A stretch of DNA of 64,000 bases from Nocardia lijiangensis NBRC 108240 (GCF_001613045.1 NZ_BDBP01000004.1:1-64000); one strand, 5' to 3'. Counted from the stretch's first letter, positions 41,895 to 51,442 are shown. The notes: generated by a model not told the origin, from the sequence alone. Program-made: numbers and translations.

Positions 41895-42460
41895 CACAGC
41901 GCACTGCCTGCGGACGGATCCGGCGCATGCAGCGCGGAGAAGACCCGTTCGGTGTAGTCGGTGAACCTTTGCGCGCAGTGCTGCAACCGCTGCGTGGCCC
42001 CGGCGGCGGTAGGTGCACCGAAGACATCGCGCGCCTTGATGTCGCGATGCCAGCGTCGCAGGCGTTCGAGGCTCTGTTCTTCCTCCTCGAGCTCGGCAAG
42101 GGTGAACTTGGCGTTGCGGATCTCCTTGTCCAGCTCGGCCTCGTACTTACCGCAGTCGGCCACGAATTCCGACCACTCCTCTTCTCTGGCAGCGGTGAAC
42201 ATCGCCTCGAACCGCGCCGCATCAGCTGCGCTTGCGCCTGATGCCTGCAACGAAATCGCTTGGCCGCCTGCCTTTTCGGTCAGTTCCAACGCCCGCGCGA
42301 TGCCCGCTGCGAAGACCGCGACATCAGGGGCTGCCCACACGCCGTGCCCCAGCGACAGCGCACCCACCCGGCGCAACTCCCGCCACACCGCCACCCGATG
42401 CCGCGACGGCTCCGAAGGCAACTTCACCAGTACGACGACCCACCGCGTCAGCGAACCCAT
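41894..42460 (-). CDS. chrB: ChrB-like regulator/resistance protein (N-terminal domain type)
   Basis: This 188-residue protein uses ATG 42460, chosen because homologous sequence (WVVVLVKLPSEPSRHRVAVWRELRRVGALSLGHGVWAAP) starts there and a palindrome lies just upstream. The in-frame extension to 42640 would run through that palindrome. A coiled-coil region (AELDKEIRNAKFTLAELEEEEQSLERLRRW) follows. ChrB N-terminal proteins are linked to chromate-responsive control. The MFS gene is co-transcribed. Confidence 0.75.
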   Translation of the reverse strand: MGSLTRWVVVLVKLPSEPSRHRVAVWRELRRVGALSLGHGVWAAPDVAVFAAGIARALELTEKAGGQAISLQASGASAADAARFEAMFTAAREEEWSEFVADCGKYEAELDKEIRNAKFTLAELEEEEQSLERLRRWHRDIKARDVFGAPTAAGATQRLQHCAQRFTDYTERVFSALHAPDPSAGSAL

Positions 42461-42475
42461 CTCCGTCACGACTAG

Positions 42476-42497
42476 AAATGTATCAGGCGTTACATTT
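42476..42497. promoter_or_regulatory. Palindromic operator upstream of chrB
   Basis: AAATGTA and TACATTT form perfect 7-bp arms with an 8-bp spacer, 16 bp before ATG 42460. On the minus strand TACATTT can double as a -10 element. It is a likely ChrB autoregulatory site. Confidence 0.55.
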
Positions 42498-42614
42498 CCT
42501 TTCGATGACCAATCCCACAGCCCGAGCGCTGGACGTGCGGCTGCGGCTGCTGGATCGAATGCCGGGAAGGGCGCTGGTGGGTGCCGATCGGCTCCGGGCA
42601 GCTGAGCACGGAGC

Positions 42615-43358
42615 TCAGTGTGGTCGAGCACGGTGGACACGTCTTCGCGCGACCAGTTCGACCGTCACCGCGACCGCGCCAGCCTGCGAAAGCATCAGCC
42701 CGATCAGGACCAGGATCTGCACGGCACCGGCTTGAACGGCCGACCCGCTCGTGAGTAGCACGCCGATGAAAGCACCGGGGAGAGTGACCAACCCGACCGT
42801 GCGGGCCTGGTCCACACCCGGTATCAGCGCGTCGACAGCGGTGTCCTCGATGACGAGTAGGTGGGCCGCCCGGTCGGGGAACCCCAGGCTCAACGCGGCC
42901 TCGACCTCGCCCCGTCGCTGGGTGAGGGCGTCCAAGCCGCGCCGCGCTGCCAGCGAGGTCGCTGTCATGGTGCCGCCGAGGAGGATGCCGCCGATCGACA
43001 CGAGGGTGACGCCATGGATCGGGACGACTCCACTGAGCAGGGTCGCGGGCAGCACCGCGGTGATGCCCGCGGCGATGGCCAGCCCGAGCCAGGTCCCCGA
43101 CCGGCCTGCCTCGGCGCGACGCGCCGAGGTGACGGCCGCCGCACCGAACATGACGAGCAACACGAGCACTGCTGACCACACATGCCGCAGCGCTGCGGCG
43201 AGGATCAGCGCGATCAGGCTCAATTGCAGCACTGCTCGACCCGCCGCTGCGGGCACCACGGCCGGCGATCCCAAGTGGGCCAGCCGGTAGACCAGGGTCG
43301 CGGCGGCTACCAGCGCCAGGCAGAGCAGGGCAAGACCGAGACCGGGCGTGACCGCCAT
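42615..43358 (-). CDS. fetB: FetB/UPF0014-family ABC permease
   Basis: This 247-residue membrane protein uses ATG 43358 with GGAGA upstream. The family signatures are RAVLQLSLIALIL, GGTMTATSLAARRGLDAL and FPDRAAHLLVIEDTAVDALIPGVDQARTVGLVTLPGAFIG. FetB is the permease of an iron exporter in E. coli and needs the ATPase FetA. No FetA-like ATPase is adjacent here. It lies upstream of chrB on the same strand, with the operator in between. Confidence 0.85.
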   Translation of the reverse strand: MAVTPGLGLALLCLALVAAATLVYRLAHLGSPAVVPAAAGRAVLQLSLIALILAAALRHVWSAVLVLLVMFGAAAVTSARRAEAGRSGTWLGLAIAAGITAVLPATLLSGVVPIHGVTLVSIGGILLGGTMTATSLAARRGLDALTQRRGEVEAALSLGFPDRAAHLLVIEDTAVDALIPGVDQARTVGLVTLPGAFIGVLLTSGSAVQAGAVQILVLIGLMLSQAGAVAVTVELVARRRVHRARPH

Positions 43359-43798
43359 GATGTCTCCTCACCGCGCGGTCAGCAGAATCTTACGGATGGT
43401 CGGACGCGGAGCGTGGCTGCCAGCGACGTTTCCGATGATCACGATTCGCCGGTCCACGCCCGGCACGATACCCGCCCCGACTCCGCCGGACTTCGACTGC
43501 GAACTGTCGGCCGTCTCGTACTGCGATCGGTGTGCCCCGCCGAGGGCACTTCATTCGCTGGGTGATCCGTGCTCGCGGGGCGCGCTCGCCGGGGCTCATT
43601 TCGTCGTGTTTTGTGGGGGTGCAACCCCCACGCCCCGCCCGGCGGGCTTCGCCCCCGGACCCCCTGTGCGCTGGGCACATCGAACATGGGAACGTACACC
43701 GAGCAATGCGACCACCTGCGCCGAACTGCGCTACAGCGCGTCGTCGTGCGTGGCTCAGCGTGACGGGCGGCGATCTGTACGTCCCGTAACCCGACGTT
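43359..43798. other. Intergenic region with G/C-rich hairpins
   Basis: I find no gene. At 43613-43631 a perfect hairpin GTGGGGGT-GCA-ACCCCCAC is followed by GC-rich pairing sequence (GGGCTTCGCCC type) up to about 43655. This kind of sequence is probably repeated in the genome. The upstream 43380-43560 stretch is unremarkable. Confidence 0.4.
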
Positions 43799-45154
43799 CT
43801 ACTGACGGGGCCGGATGATGATCGCCGCGCGCCGGTACCAGAAGTTGGCGGTGTTTCCTTCATTGCCCATGTAACCCTCGATTTCCGACGCGAACGGCTC
43901 CAGCGTCGATTTCGATGCGCCCGTACACAACTCCTCATCCCGGACCTCCCGCACAGCGGGCTCACCGGCCGCCCCTGACCGGTCGATCAGCCACGTCAAT
44001 GTGATGGTCGACCAGCGCAGCTCGCCGAGATCTTCCGATCCCGGGACCAAAGGAAGGCTGGAGAGCACCGGAAGGCTCGCGGGGTCATCGGGCACAGGCT
44101 CCACCATTTCCCCGTCTTCATCGAACTCCACGTCAGCGCTTTCGACGCATTTCCACCCGTCCTCAACGCGCTCCCAACGCTGACGATAGATCAGCATCCA
44201 CGAGGTGTAGTCCTCCTCGTAGGAGTCCTCGACCTCCGCGAGCGCCAGCGACGTGTCATATCCCGCGATGTCGGCCGCCGCGAGCATCATCCCAGCACGG
44301 GCAGCATCGCCACCCTTGAGCTGATCCCACCCGAATCCGTTCTGGGAATACTGATGATCCAGCAGGTAGACGAGTTGATGAGGTGGGCGTTTCGCCGGCT
44401 CGCGGTGCCAAGACCACGTCGACAATTCCATCGGTGTGGTGAAATGCGCGCGTAACTGCTCGGCCAGTAACGCGACCGACGGATGCATGGCGAAAGCGGC
44501 AGCGTCCGGGCTGGTACGCCCCTTCGCCACCAGGTTGTAGGTCAGCGTGATCCGGAAACCGTCGGTGACCGGCAGCACCTCATGCTCGCAGTCGCCGTAG
44601 AACGCGACGAAGGACAGCTCCTCCTGCGAACCCTGGTCGGTGACCTTCGTCCCCTGCTGCTCGATCACCAGCTCCCCGCCGGTGAACGCCGAAGGCAGAG
44701 TCACCACCAACGTGCCGATCATGCCGTCGGCCTTCTCCGAATCCTGATGGCGCTGAAAGAATTGTCCCGGCTCATACACCAACATCGAATGCAGCTCCGC
44801 CGACAACTCGCAGTCCGGCGCCAGACCAAGCTCGGCCCGCAGTATGTCCAGCATGGGCAGCAACGTCTCGCGCCACTGCCGCTCGTCGACCGTTACCCGG
44901 TCCCGCGGAACCTCCCATGTGTCACGCACATTCGCGTCCAATAGGGTCTGCTCGCGCAGACCATACCGCGCCGGCCGCGCGACCTCGCACAGTCGCCGCG
45001 CCTGTGCCGGCGTCACCGGCAACCGGATCGGCCCCACCCCATCGACTTCGATCACCAGATTCTCCGCCGAGCCCGTCCGACGCGCAGCAAATGAACCCGC
45101 CGGCGGCACCGAACCCATGAGCTCGCCGATCACCCGTAAAGCCTTGTCCGTCAT
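43799..45154 (-). CDS. 2-oxoglutarate/Fe(II)-dependent oxygenase (prolyl-hydroxylase-like)
   Basis: This 451-residue protein uses ATG 45154, with GGGAGAA upstream. The core has the iron ligands HxD in FQRHQDSEKADGMIG and the distal His in FYGDCEHEVLPV, and the 2-oxoglutarate Arg in DGFRITLTYNL. The remaining C-terminal 200 residues belong to no domain I know. It probably hydroxylates a protein or peptide side chain. It stands alone between two long non-coding regions, which may indicate acquisition. Confidence 0.8.
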   Translation of the reverse strand: MTDKALRVIGELMGSVPPAGSFAARRTGSAENLVIEVDGVGPIRLPVTPAQARRLCEVARPARYGLREQTLLDANVRDTWEVPRDRVTVDERQWRETLLPMLDILRAELGLAPDCELSAELHSMLVYEPGQFFQRHQDSEKADGMIGTLVVTLPSAFTGGELVIEQQGTKVTDQGSQEELSFVAFYGDCEHEVLPVTDGFRITLTYNLVAKGRTSPDAAAFAMHPSVALLAEQLRAHFTTPMELSTWSWHREPAKRPPHQLVYLLDHQYSQNGFGWDQLKGGDAARAGMMLAAADIAGYDTSLALAEVEDSYEEDYTSWMLIYRQRWERVEDGWKCVESADVEFDEDGEMVEPVPDDPASLPVLSSLPLVPGSEDLGELRWSTITLTWLIDRSGAAGEPAVREVRDEELCTGASKSTLEPFASEIEGYMGNEGNTANFWYRRAAIIIRPRQ

Positions 45155-45453
45155 GCACTTCTCCCACGTTCGACAACGTTCGCGGGCATCCTTTCAGTGC
45201 CCACCGACGATCCAGCCCCGATGCCGCACCTTCGGAACATCGGGGACTGTGAGTCGGCCGAGCCCTCGGGCCGGTCTACATCGAACGGTGGGCTGCCGAA
45301 GCGGGGCCCGACTCGGCCGCCGACGTCGTCGACACCTGCCTGGCCCGCCTCGCCACACATACTCCTGTAGCCGATAGCACACGGAACCCTCCCTGAGCCC
45401 GGGGGTCGACCACCTGATCCGCGCCGTAAGGCGGCAAGGCGCTTAACTATCGA
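45155..45453. other. Intergenic region with a possible gene remnant
   Basis: No intact gene is seen. In one plus-strand frame, about 45262-45398, the stretch LGPVYIERWAAEAGPDSAADVVDTCLARLATHT looks coding-like but has no start and begins after a stop, so it may be a decayed gene. Confidence 0.25.
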
Positions 45454-45471
45454 ATTAGAACGTGTTCTAAT
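45454..45471. promoter_or_regulatory. KstR-type operator upstream of the CYP125-like gene
   Basis: ATTAGAAC-GT-GTTCTAAT has perfect 8-bp arms and contains TAGAACGTGTTCTA, which fits the KstR consensus TnnAACnnGTTnnA exactly. It lies 45 bp before the GTG start. KstR represses cholesterol catabolism genes until a cholesterol-derived CoA ester binds it. Confidence 0.85.
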
Positions 45472-45515
45472 CGAGTGAGAGGTCTGCGCCGAGGCAGGCC
45501 GCGAAGGAGGTACTT

Positions 45516-46742
45516 GTGATCCCGCCGTCCATTCCCGCAGGATTCGACTTCACCGACCCCGCCGTGCTGGCTGAACGCCTGCCCGTCGAGGAGTTCGCCG
45601 AGCTTCGTCGCACTGCGCCGGTCTGGTGGTGCGAGCAGGAGAAGGGTGTCAGCGGTTTCGATGACGGCGGGTACTGGGTCGTCACCAAGATGGATCACAT
45701 CAAGGAGATGTCCAAGTCTCCCGAGGTGTTCTCGTCGGAGGAGAACACCGCCATCATTCGCTTCAACGGAGACATCGCCCGCGCCGAGGTGGAGATGCTG
45801 CGGGGGCTCATGCTCAACATGGATCCGCCGAGGCACACCAAGAACCGGCGGATCGTGTCCAAGGGCTTCACTCCCCGAGCTGTCAACTCGCTGCGCGATG
45901 CACTCACCGAGCGTGCCGAACGGATCGTGCACGAGGCGAAGAAGGAGGGGCGGGGTGACTTCGTTCAGCAGGTCGCCTGCGAACTGCCGCTGCAGGCCAT
46001 TGCGGAGCTGATCGGTGTCCCCCAGGAGGATCGCAAGAAGATCTTCGACTGGACGAACCAGATGATCTCCTACGACGATCCCGACTTCGAGGGCGACCAC
46101 AAGATGGCCACCGCCGAAGTCATGGGTTACGCGTGGAATCTGGCCGAGGAGAAGCGCAAGTGTCCGATGGACGATATCGTCACCACGTTGGTGAACGCGG
46201 ATGTCGACGGCGAGGCGCTCGGGTCGGATGAGTTCGCCTGGTTCGTCATCCTGCTCGCGGTTGCGGGTAACGAGACCACCCGCAATGCCATCACCCATGG
46301 CATGAAGGCGTTCGTCGATCACCCCGAGCAGTGGGAGCTCTACAAGGAGCACCGCCCGCGCACCGCACCTGACGAGATCGTCCGCTGGGCAACGCCGGTG
46401 ACAGCCTTCCAGCGAACCGCGTTGACCGATACCGAGCTCGGTGGCCAGCTGATCAAGAAGGGCCAGCGCATCGGCATGTTCTACAGCGCGGCCAACTTCG
46501 ATCCGGAGTCGTTCGACAATCCGTTCGCGTTCGACATCTTCCGAAACCCGAACCCCCATGTCGGTTTCGGCGGCACCGGCACGCACTTCTGCGTCGGCGC
46601 CAACCTCGCCCGACTGGAAATCGACCTGATGTTCAACGCGATCGCGGACGTCATGCCGAATCTGCGTCAGGTCGAGGAACCGGTGCGGCTGCGCTCGGGC
46701 TGGCTCAACGGGATCAAGCGCTGGGAGGTCGCCTACGAGTGA
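45516..46742 (+). CDS. cyp125: CYP125-like cytochrome P450, steroid C26/C27 oxidase
   Basis: This 408-residue P450 uses GTG 45516 with a near-perfect AAGGAGGT. The opening IPAGFDFTDPAVLAERLPVEEFAELR matches CYP125 (Rv3545c). The I-helix is AVAGNETTRNAITHG, the ExxR region is DEIVRWATPV, and the heme Cys is in GFGGTGTHFCVGANLARL. CYP125 starts cholesterol side-chain breakdown by oxidising the terminal methyl. The KstR box upstream supports this. The rest of the cholesterol cluster is not in the window. Confidence 0.9.
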   Translation: MIPPSIPAGFDFTDPAVLAERLPVEEFAELRRTAPVWWCEQEKGVSGFDDGGYWVVTKMDHIKEMSKSPEVFSSEENTAIIRFNGDIARAEVEMLRGLMLNMDPPRHTKNRRIVSKGFTPRAVNSLRDALTERAERIVHEAKKEGRGDFVQQVACELPLQAIAELIGVPQEDRKKIFDWTNQMISYDDPDFEGDHKMATAEVMGYAWNLAEEKRKCPMDDIVTTLVNADVDGEALGSDEFAWFVILLAVAGNETTRNAITHGMKAFVDHPEQWELYKEHRPRTAPDEIVRWATPVTAFQRTALTDTELGGQLIKKGQRIGMFYSAANFDPESFDNPFAFDIFRNPNPHVGFGGTGTHFCVGANLARLEIDLMFNAIADVMPNLRQVEEPVRLRSGWLNGIKRWEVAYE

Positions 46743-46821
46743 GGGATCGCCCCGGTGAGCGGAGCACGCACGTCGGGGGCGAAGTTCGCAGGGTGCACGA
46801 CGGGGTCGCGTCGGCGGTGGT

Positions 46822-47421
46822 CTACCGCGCCTGGGCTCCGTCGTGAACTCCGGCCAGCAACTCCACCACCCGCGCTCCCATTGCGCGACCGGCGGAATGC
46901 AGAGGGTCTGCCGTGCGCAGTGTCCGGCTCAGCACGAATGCACCCTCCAGGGCGCTGAGGATCGCCAGGATCAGGTCGCGGGCCGCGGTGGGTTCGACGC
47001 CGCGGCGGACGAAGTAGTCCGTGCCTTCCTCGACCCAGGCTCCGATGACCTCCGCGGCGACCTCGCGCAGGGCGGGCTCGCTGTCCGCGATCTCCCCGGC
47101 GACAGTGCCGACGGGGCACATGTTTATCCATCCCGCCTGCTCGATCTGTTCGGCGGCGGCGGCGAAGGCGGCGGGCACCGCCTCGCGCAGGTCTTCGAGC
47201 GGATCCATGAGCAGGGGGAGTAGCTGGATGTAGGCGGCGCCGGAGGTGCGCAGGGCGGCGGCGGCGATTTGCGGCTTGCCCGCGGGGAAGTGGTGGTAGA
47301 GCGAGCCCATCGGCGCGCCCGCCGCCACGGTGACCTGTTTGACGCTGGTCCCGCTGTAGCCCCGGGTGCGTATCAGTTCCGCCATCGCCGTGACGAGGCG
47401 ATCACGGGTGCTTGTTGACAT
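46822..47421 (-). CDS. TetR-family regulator
   Basis: This 199-residue protein uses ATG 47421 (GTG 47433 is possible). The N-terminal HTH is DRLVTAMAELIRTRGYSGTSVKQVTVAAGAPMGSLYHHFP. The C-terminal part (GWINMCPVGTVAGEIAD and SALEGAFVLSRTLR) is like the LmrA/YxaF type C-terminal domain. It diverges from the hydrolase at 47487 over a clear palindrome and so probably represses that gene. Confidence 0.85.
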   Translation of the reverse strand: MSTSTRDRLVTAMAELIRTRGYSGTSVKQVTVAAGAPMGSLYHHFPAGKPQIAAAALRTSGAAYIQLLPLLMDPLEDLREAVPAAFAAAAEQIEQAGWINMCPVGTVAGEIADSEPALREVAAEVIGAWVEEGTDYFVRRGVEPTAARDLILAILSALEGAFVLSRTLRTADPLHSAGRAMGARVVELLAGVHDGAQAR

Positions 47422-47442
47422 TCTCTCGGTCACCGTTCCAGA

Positions 47443-47471
47443 CTAGAGCAAATGCTCTAGAGCGAACGCTC
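47443..47471. promoter_or_regulatory. TetR operator between 46822 and 47487
   Basis: CTAGAGCA-AA-TGCTCTAG has perfect 8-bp arms at 47443-47460. A second smaller palindrome GAGCG-AA-CGCTC overlaps its edge at 47460-47471. The divergent location fits autoregulation and control of the hydrolase. Confidence 0.75.
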
Positions 47472-47486
47472 GAACGGAGGAATCCC

Positions 47487-48332
47487 ATGCCGATGGTCGA
47501 TCTTCCCGCTGGTCAACTGCACTATGTCGAGCGCGGCGATGGCCCGCCGGTGGTGCTGCTGCACGGTCTGTTGATGAACCACACGGTGTGGGACCCGGTG
47601 CTCGACCGGCTGCCTGCGGGCTTCCGTTACGTGCTGCCCGATCTGCCGCTCGGCGCGCATCCGATTCCGCTGAATCCGGGTGTCGATCTGAGCCTGCGCG
47701 GGCTGAATCAGCTCATCGCGGACTTTCTCGCCGCGCTGGACCTGCGCGATGTCACCCTGGTGCACAGCGACTGGGGCGGCGGGCTGTTCCTCACCGCCTA
47801 CGGTCTCGACGAGCGCGTCGGCAGGCTGATCGTGCTGCCGTGCGAGGCCTTCGACAACTTCCCGCCCGGCCTGCCCGGCAAGATGGCCATTGTCGCGACC
47901 GCATTACCCGGTGGAGTATCGCTGGCGCTGCGGCAATTACGGGTGCGATGGCTGCGCTCCTCGCCGCTGCTGTTCGGGTGGATGGCGCGCACGCCCTTGC
48001 CCGACGACCTGGTGCGCGGCTGGACCGAACCCGGCCTGCGCGACAAGCGCATCCGCCGTGATCTGCTCGCCTACACCAAGTTCCCCTCCCCGAAATCCGA
48101 GCTCATCGCGAACACCGAAGCGTTGCAACGCTTCTCGGGCGACGCGCTGATCCTGTGGTCCGCCGCGGGCAAGGTGATGCCCCGCGAACACGGGCGCAGG
48201 CTGGCCGAATTGATCCCGCGCGCCCGGCTGATCGAGATCGAGGACGCCTACGTGCTGTCCATGCTCGATCGACCCGACGCGGTCGGCGCCGCCATCTCGG
48301 ACTTCCTGACCGGCGACCGAGCCACGCGGTAG
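47487..48332 (+). CDS. Alpha/beta hydrolase (haloalkane dehalogenase/epoxide hydrolase-like)
   Basis: This 281-residue protein uses ATG 47487 with GGAGGA upstream. The oxyanion strand is VVLLHGLLMN, and the nucleophile elbow reads LVHSDWGGGLFL, with Asp where haloalkane dehalogenases and epoxide hydrolases have it. A C-terminal His is less clear (IEDAYVLSMLDRP lacks the usual GHF), so the activity could be impaired or altered. It is probably induced through the divergent TetR gene. Confidence 0.75.
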   Translation: MPMVDLPAGQLHYVERGDGPPVVLLHGLLMNHTVWDPVLDRLPAGFRYVLPDLPLGAHPIPLNPGVDLSLRGLNQLIADFLAALDLRDVTLVHSDWGGGLFLTAYGLDERVGRLIVLPCEAFDNFPPGLPGKMAIVATALPGGVSLALRQLRVRWLRSSPLLFGWMARTPLPDDLVRGWTEPGLRDKRIRRDLLAYTKFPSPKSELIANTEALQRFSGDALILWSAAGKVMPREHGRRLAELIPRARLIEIEDAYVLSMLDRPDAVGAAISDFLTGDRATR

Positions 48333-48397
48333 CGCGGCCCCGATCCGGCCGCGGGTCGCAACCGCGGATTCGCGGCGGGATCGACCACACTGGGCTC

Positions 48398-49603
48398 GTG
48401 GCCGCCCACCCGCCCGACGCCGAGCCGGGTCCCGAGGCATCGGAGCCCACCGGCTCCGAGGTCGCGGCGCGCGAGGAGCAGGCCCCGGCAACCGACCGCA
48501 GGCGGATGCCCCCCTGGTTGCCGAGGGCGCTGGTGCTGACCTTCCTGCTGCTCGGGGCGTTCCAAGTGCTCGACTGGGCGGCGCACCGGCTGATCGGGTT
48601 GCTCGTCGTGCTGTTCGTGGCGTTCTTCGTCTCGCTGGCGATGGAACCCGCGGTGGACAGCCTGGCCGCGCGCGGCATGTCCCGCGGACTCGGCACCGCG
48701 GTGGTCTTCGTGCTGGTGTTCTTGTTCGCGGCCGGCTTCGTCGTGGCGCTCGGCACGCTGCTGGTGGAGACCGTCCACGACCTGGTGATCGAACTGCCGC
48801 GGCTGGTGAACGACTCTGTCGATTGGGTGAATCGCACCTTCAACCAAGAATTCACCCTCGATCAACTGCGCGGCCAGCTGACCGAGGACACCGACACGCT
48901 CACCGGATACGCCGAGCACGCCGCGGGCCACGTGTGGGGTCTGTCCGCCACGATCGTCGGCGGGCTGGCCAAGGTGCTGCTCATCGCGCTGTTCAGTATT
49001 TATCTCACCGCGGGAGGGCCGAAGCTGCGGCACTCGCTGTGTTCGCTGCTGCCGCCTGCCAAGCAGGGCGCGGTACTGCACGCCTGGGATCTCGCCATCC
49101 AGAAGACCGGCGGCTACTTATACTCTCGCGCGCTGCTCGCGGTGATCTCCGCGGTCGCGCACGGCATCTTCCTCGCGGTGCTCGGCGTGCCCAACGCCAT
49201 CGCCATGGGGGTCTGGTTCGGCGTGGTCGCCTCGTTCGTGCCGACCTTCGGAACGTATCTGGCCGGGGCGCTGCCGGTCCTGGTCGCGCTCACGATCCGG
49301 CCGCTGGACGCGGTCTGGGTGATTCTGTTCGTCGTCGTCTACCAGCAGCTACAGGACTACGTCCTGCAACCGAAGCTGACCGCGCGCACGGTGGACGTCA
49401 ATCCGGCCGTCGCCCTGCTCGCCGTGCTGGCGGGCGGGGCGTTGCTCGGCGCGGTGGGTGCGCTGCTCGCCATCCCGGCCACCGCCACCGTGCAATCGTT
49501 CGTGAGTTTGTACCTGAAACGCTATGAGGTGACCGAGGATCCGCGTATCGATCGCGCGCAGGCCAAGCGCGTGCGGCGAGCCGGGACCGATCCGGCGACC
49601 TGA
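48398..49603 (+). CDS. AI-2E family transporter (YdiK/PerM-like permease)
   Basis: This 401-residue membrane protein starts at GTG 48398. The longer frame from 48155 overlaps the hydrolase gene and is not credible. About eight helices are visible, with the family pattern ALFSIYLTAGGPKLRHSL, GVWFGVVASFVPTFGTYLAGALPVLVAL and QQLQDYVLQPKLTARTVDVNPAVALLAVLAGGALLGAVGALLAIPATA. The family includes Na+/H+ antiporters and putative autoinducer exporters. The real substrate is unknown. Confidence 0.85.
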   Translation: MAAHPPDAEPGPEASEPTGSEVAAREEQAPATDRRRMPPWLPRALVLTFLLLGAFQVLDWAAHRLIGLLVVLFVAFFVSLAMEPAVDSLAARGMSRGLGTAVVFVLVFLFAAGFVVALGTLLVETVHDLVIELPRLVNDSVDWVNRTFNQEFTLDQLRGQLTEDTDTLTGYAEHAAGHVWGLSATIVGGLAKVLLIALFSIYLTAGGPKLRHSLCSLLPPAKQGAVLHAWDLAIQKTGGYLYSRALLAVISAVAHGIFLAVLGVPNAIAMGVWFGVVASFVPTFGTYLAGALPVLVALTIRPLDAVWVILFVVVYQQLQDYVLQPKLTARTVDVNPAVALLAVLAGGALLGAVGALLAIPATATVQSFVSLYLKRYEVTEDPRIDRAQAKRVRRAGTDPAT

Positions 49604-49606
49604 GCA

Positions 49607-49640
49607 CGCGGAGCCCGGTCGCAACCGACCGGGCTCCGCG
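49607..49640. terminator. Bidirectional hairpin terminator
   Basis: Perfect 15-bp arms CGCGGAGCCCGGTCG and complement with loop CAAC, filling nearly all of the gap between the convergent permease and acyl-CoA ligase genes. Confidence 0.85.
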
Positions 49641-49645
49641 GACGC

Positions 49646-51283
49646 TCAGGACAGGGTGGTGACGGTCAGATCGCCGTCGGCGTACTGCGCGCGCAGACGC
49701 TTCTTGTCGAACTTGCCGACGCTGGTCTTGGGCACCTCGGCGATGAACGTCCACCGCTCGGGCAGCTGCCACTTGGCGAACTTGTCGGCGAGGAAGTCGC
49801 GCAGCTCCTCGGCCTTGGCCTCGGTGCCCTCCTTCAGCACGATCGCCACCAGCGGCCGCTCGTCCCACTTCTCGTCCGGCACGCCGATGACGGCGGCCTC
49901 GGCGACGGCCAGGTGGCCCATGACGGCGTTCTCCAGGTCCACCGAGGAGATCCACTCACCGCCGGACTTGATCACGTCCTTGGAGCGGTCGACCAGGGTG
50001 AGGTAGCCGTTGGGGCTGATCTTGCCGACGTCGCCGGTGCGCAGCCAGCCGTCGTCGAACTTGTCCGGGTCGATCACCCCGCCCTCGGGGGAGTAGTAGG
50101 AGGCGGTGATCCACGGACCGCGAACCTCCAGCTCGCCCAGCGATTCTCCGTCGTTGGGCACCACGCTGCCGTCGTCGCCGACCAGCCGCGCCTGCACGCT
50201 GGCGGGGAAACGGCCCTGGGTGTAGCGGTACTCCCACTCCTGCTCGCCGGTGACGCCGGCGGGCGGGTGCGCGACGCTGCCCAGCGGCGAGGTCTCGGTC
50301 ATGCCCCAGGCGTGCAGGATTCGCACGCCGTGCTGTTCCTGGAAGGCGCGCATCATCGAGGGCGGCACCGCCGAACCGCCGACGACCGCGGTGCGCAGGT
50401 GCGAGATGTCCTGCGGCTTGGCCGCCAGACCCGCGAGCACGCCGCCCCAGATGGTCGGCACGGCCGCGGCGAAGGACGGCTTCTGATCTTCCATCATCTC
50501 CAGCAGCGGGCCCGGCTGCAGGAAGCGGTCGGGCATCAGCACATTCGCGCCGGACATCAGCGCCGCGTAGGGCAGGCCCCAGGCATTGGCGTGGAACAGC
50601 GGCACGATCGCCAGCACGTTGTCGGATCCGTTGAAGCCCATGCCCATCGGCGAGCAGACCTGCATGGCGTGCAGCCAGTTGGAACGGTGCGAGTACACCA
50701 CGCCCTTCGGGTCACCGGTGGTGCCGGAGGTGTAACACATTGCCGCGGCGGACCGTTCGTCGATCACCGGGAAGTCGAAGGTGTCCGGCTGGGCGGCGAG
50801 CAGTTCGGTGTACGAGTGCACCTGCACGCCCTCGGGGGCCTGCAACGCGGACGCGTCGCCGTTGGCGACGATGACGTGGCGCACCGTCTTCAGGTTCGGC
50901 AGGTACTGCGCGAACATCGGCACCAGGGTGCCGTCCACGATGACCACCTGATCCTCGGCGTGATTGGCCACGTAGACCAGCTGCTCGGGGAACAGGCGGA
51001 TGTTGAGCGCGTGCAGCACCGCGCCCATGGCGGGCACGGCGATGTAGGCGACCATGTGCTCGTTGTTGTTCCACATGAAGGTGCCGACCCGGTCGCCGAC
51101 CCCGATGCCGAACCCGCGCAGCGCGTTCGCCAGTCGAGCCGATTCGGCGCCCATCTCGCGGTAGGTCATGGTCCGCACGCCGGTACCGGTCCAGGTGGAC
51201 ACCGTGCTGTCGCCCTGGAAGGTGGCGGCGTACTTCAGCAGTGTCGCCAGCGAGAGCGGCTCGTCCTGCATGGTGCTCAACAT
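49646..51283 (-). CDS. Fatty-acyl-CoA ligase (FadD-type)
   Basis: This 545-residue protein uses ATG 51283, chosen for AAGGAG 7 nt upstream. ATG 51298 is further upstream. The AMP-binding signature is [19 protein letters not shown], then [10 protein letters not shown], and [35 protein letters not shown]. The C-terminal catalytic Lys is in [13 protein letters not shown]. It activates medium or long fatty acids for beta-oxidation or lipid synthesis. Its specific FadD number cannot be assigned. Confidence 0.9.
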   Translation of the reverse strand: MLSTMQDEPLSLATLLKYAATFQGDSTVSTWTGTGVRTMTYREMGAESARLANALRGFGIGVGDRVGTFMWNNNEHMVAYIAVPAMGAVLHALNIRLFPEQLVYVANHAEDQVVIVDGTLVPMFAQYLPNLKTVRHVIVANGDASALQAPEGVQVHSYTELLAAQPDTFDFPVIDERSAAAMCYTSGTTGDPKGVVYSHRSNWLHAMQVCSPMGMGFNGSDNVLAIVPLFHANAWGLPYAALMSGANVLMPDRFLQPGPLLEMMEDQKPSFAAAVPTIWGGVLAGLAAKPQDISHLRTAVVGGSAVPPSMMRAFQEQHGVRILHAWGMTETSPLGSVAHPPAGVTGEQEWEYRYTQGRFPASVQARLVGDDGSVVPNDGESLGELEVRGPWITASYYSPEGGVIDPDKFDDGWLRTGDVGKISPNGYLTLVDRSKDVIKSGGEWISSVDLENAVMGHLAVAEAAVIGVPDEKWDERPLVAIVLKEGTEAKAEELRDFLADKFAKWQLPERWTFIAEVPKTSVGKFDKKRLRAQYADGDLTVTTLS

Positions 51284-51442
51284 CGGGAACTCCTTCATCC
51301 TCAGTGGCTGGCATGAGCCACGTCACATCGGCGATGCTACCGAAGGTTCGTCACCCCGCGACCGGTCGGAACCGAAATAGGAAGCGGGGGCATCCGCCCT
51401 CAGTTTCCCCAGGTCAGCGCAGCAACCGAAAGGCCAATGCTG

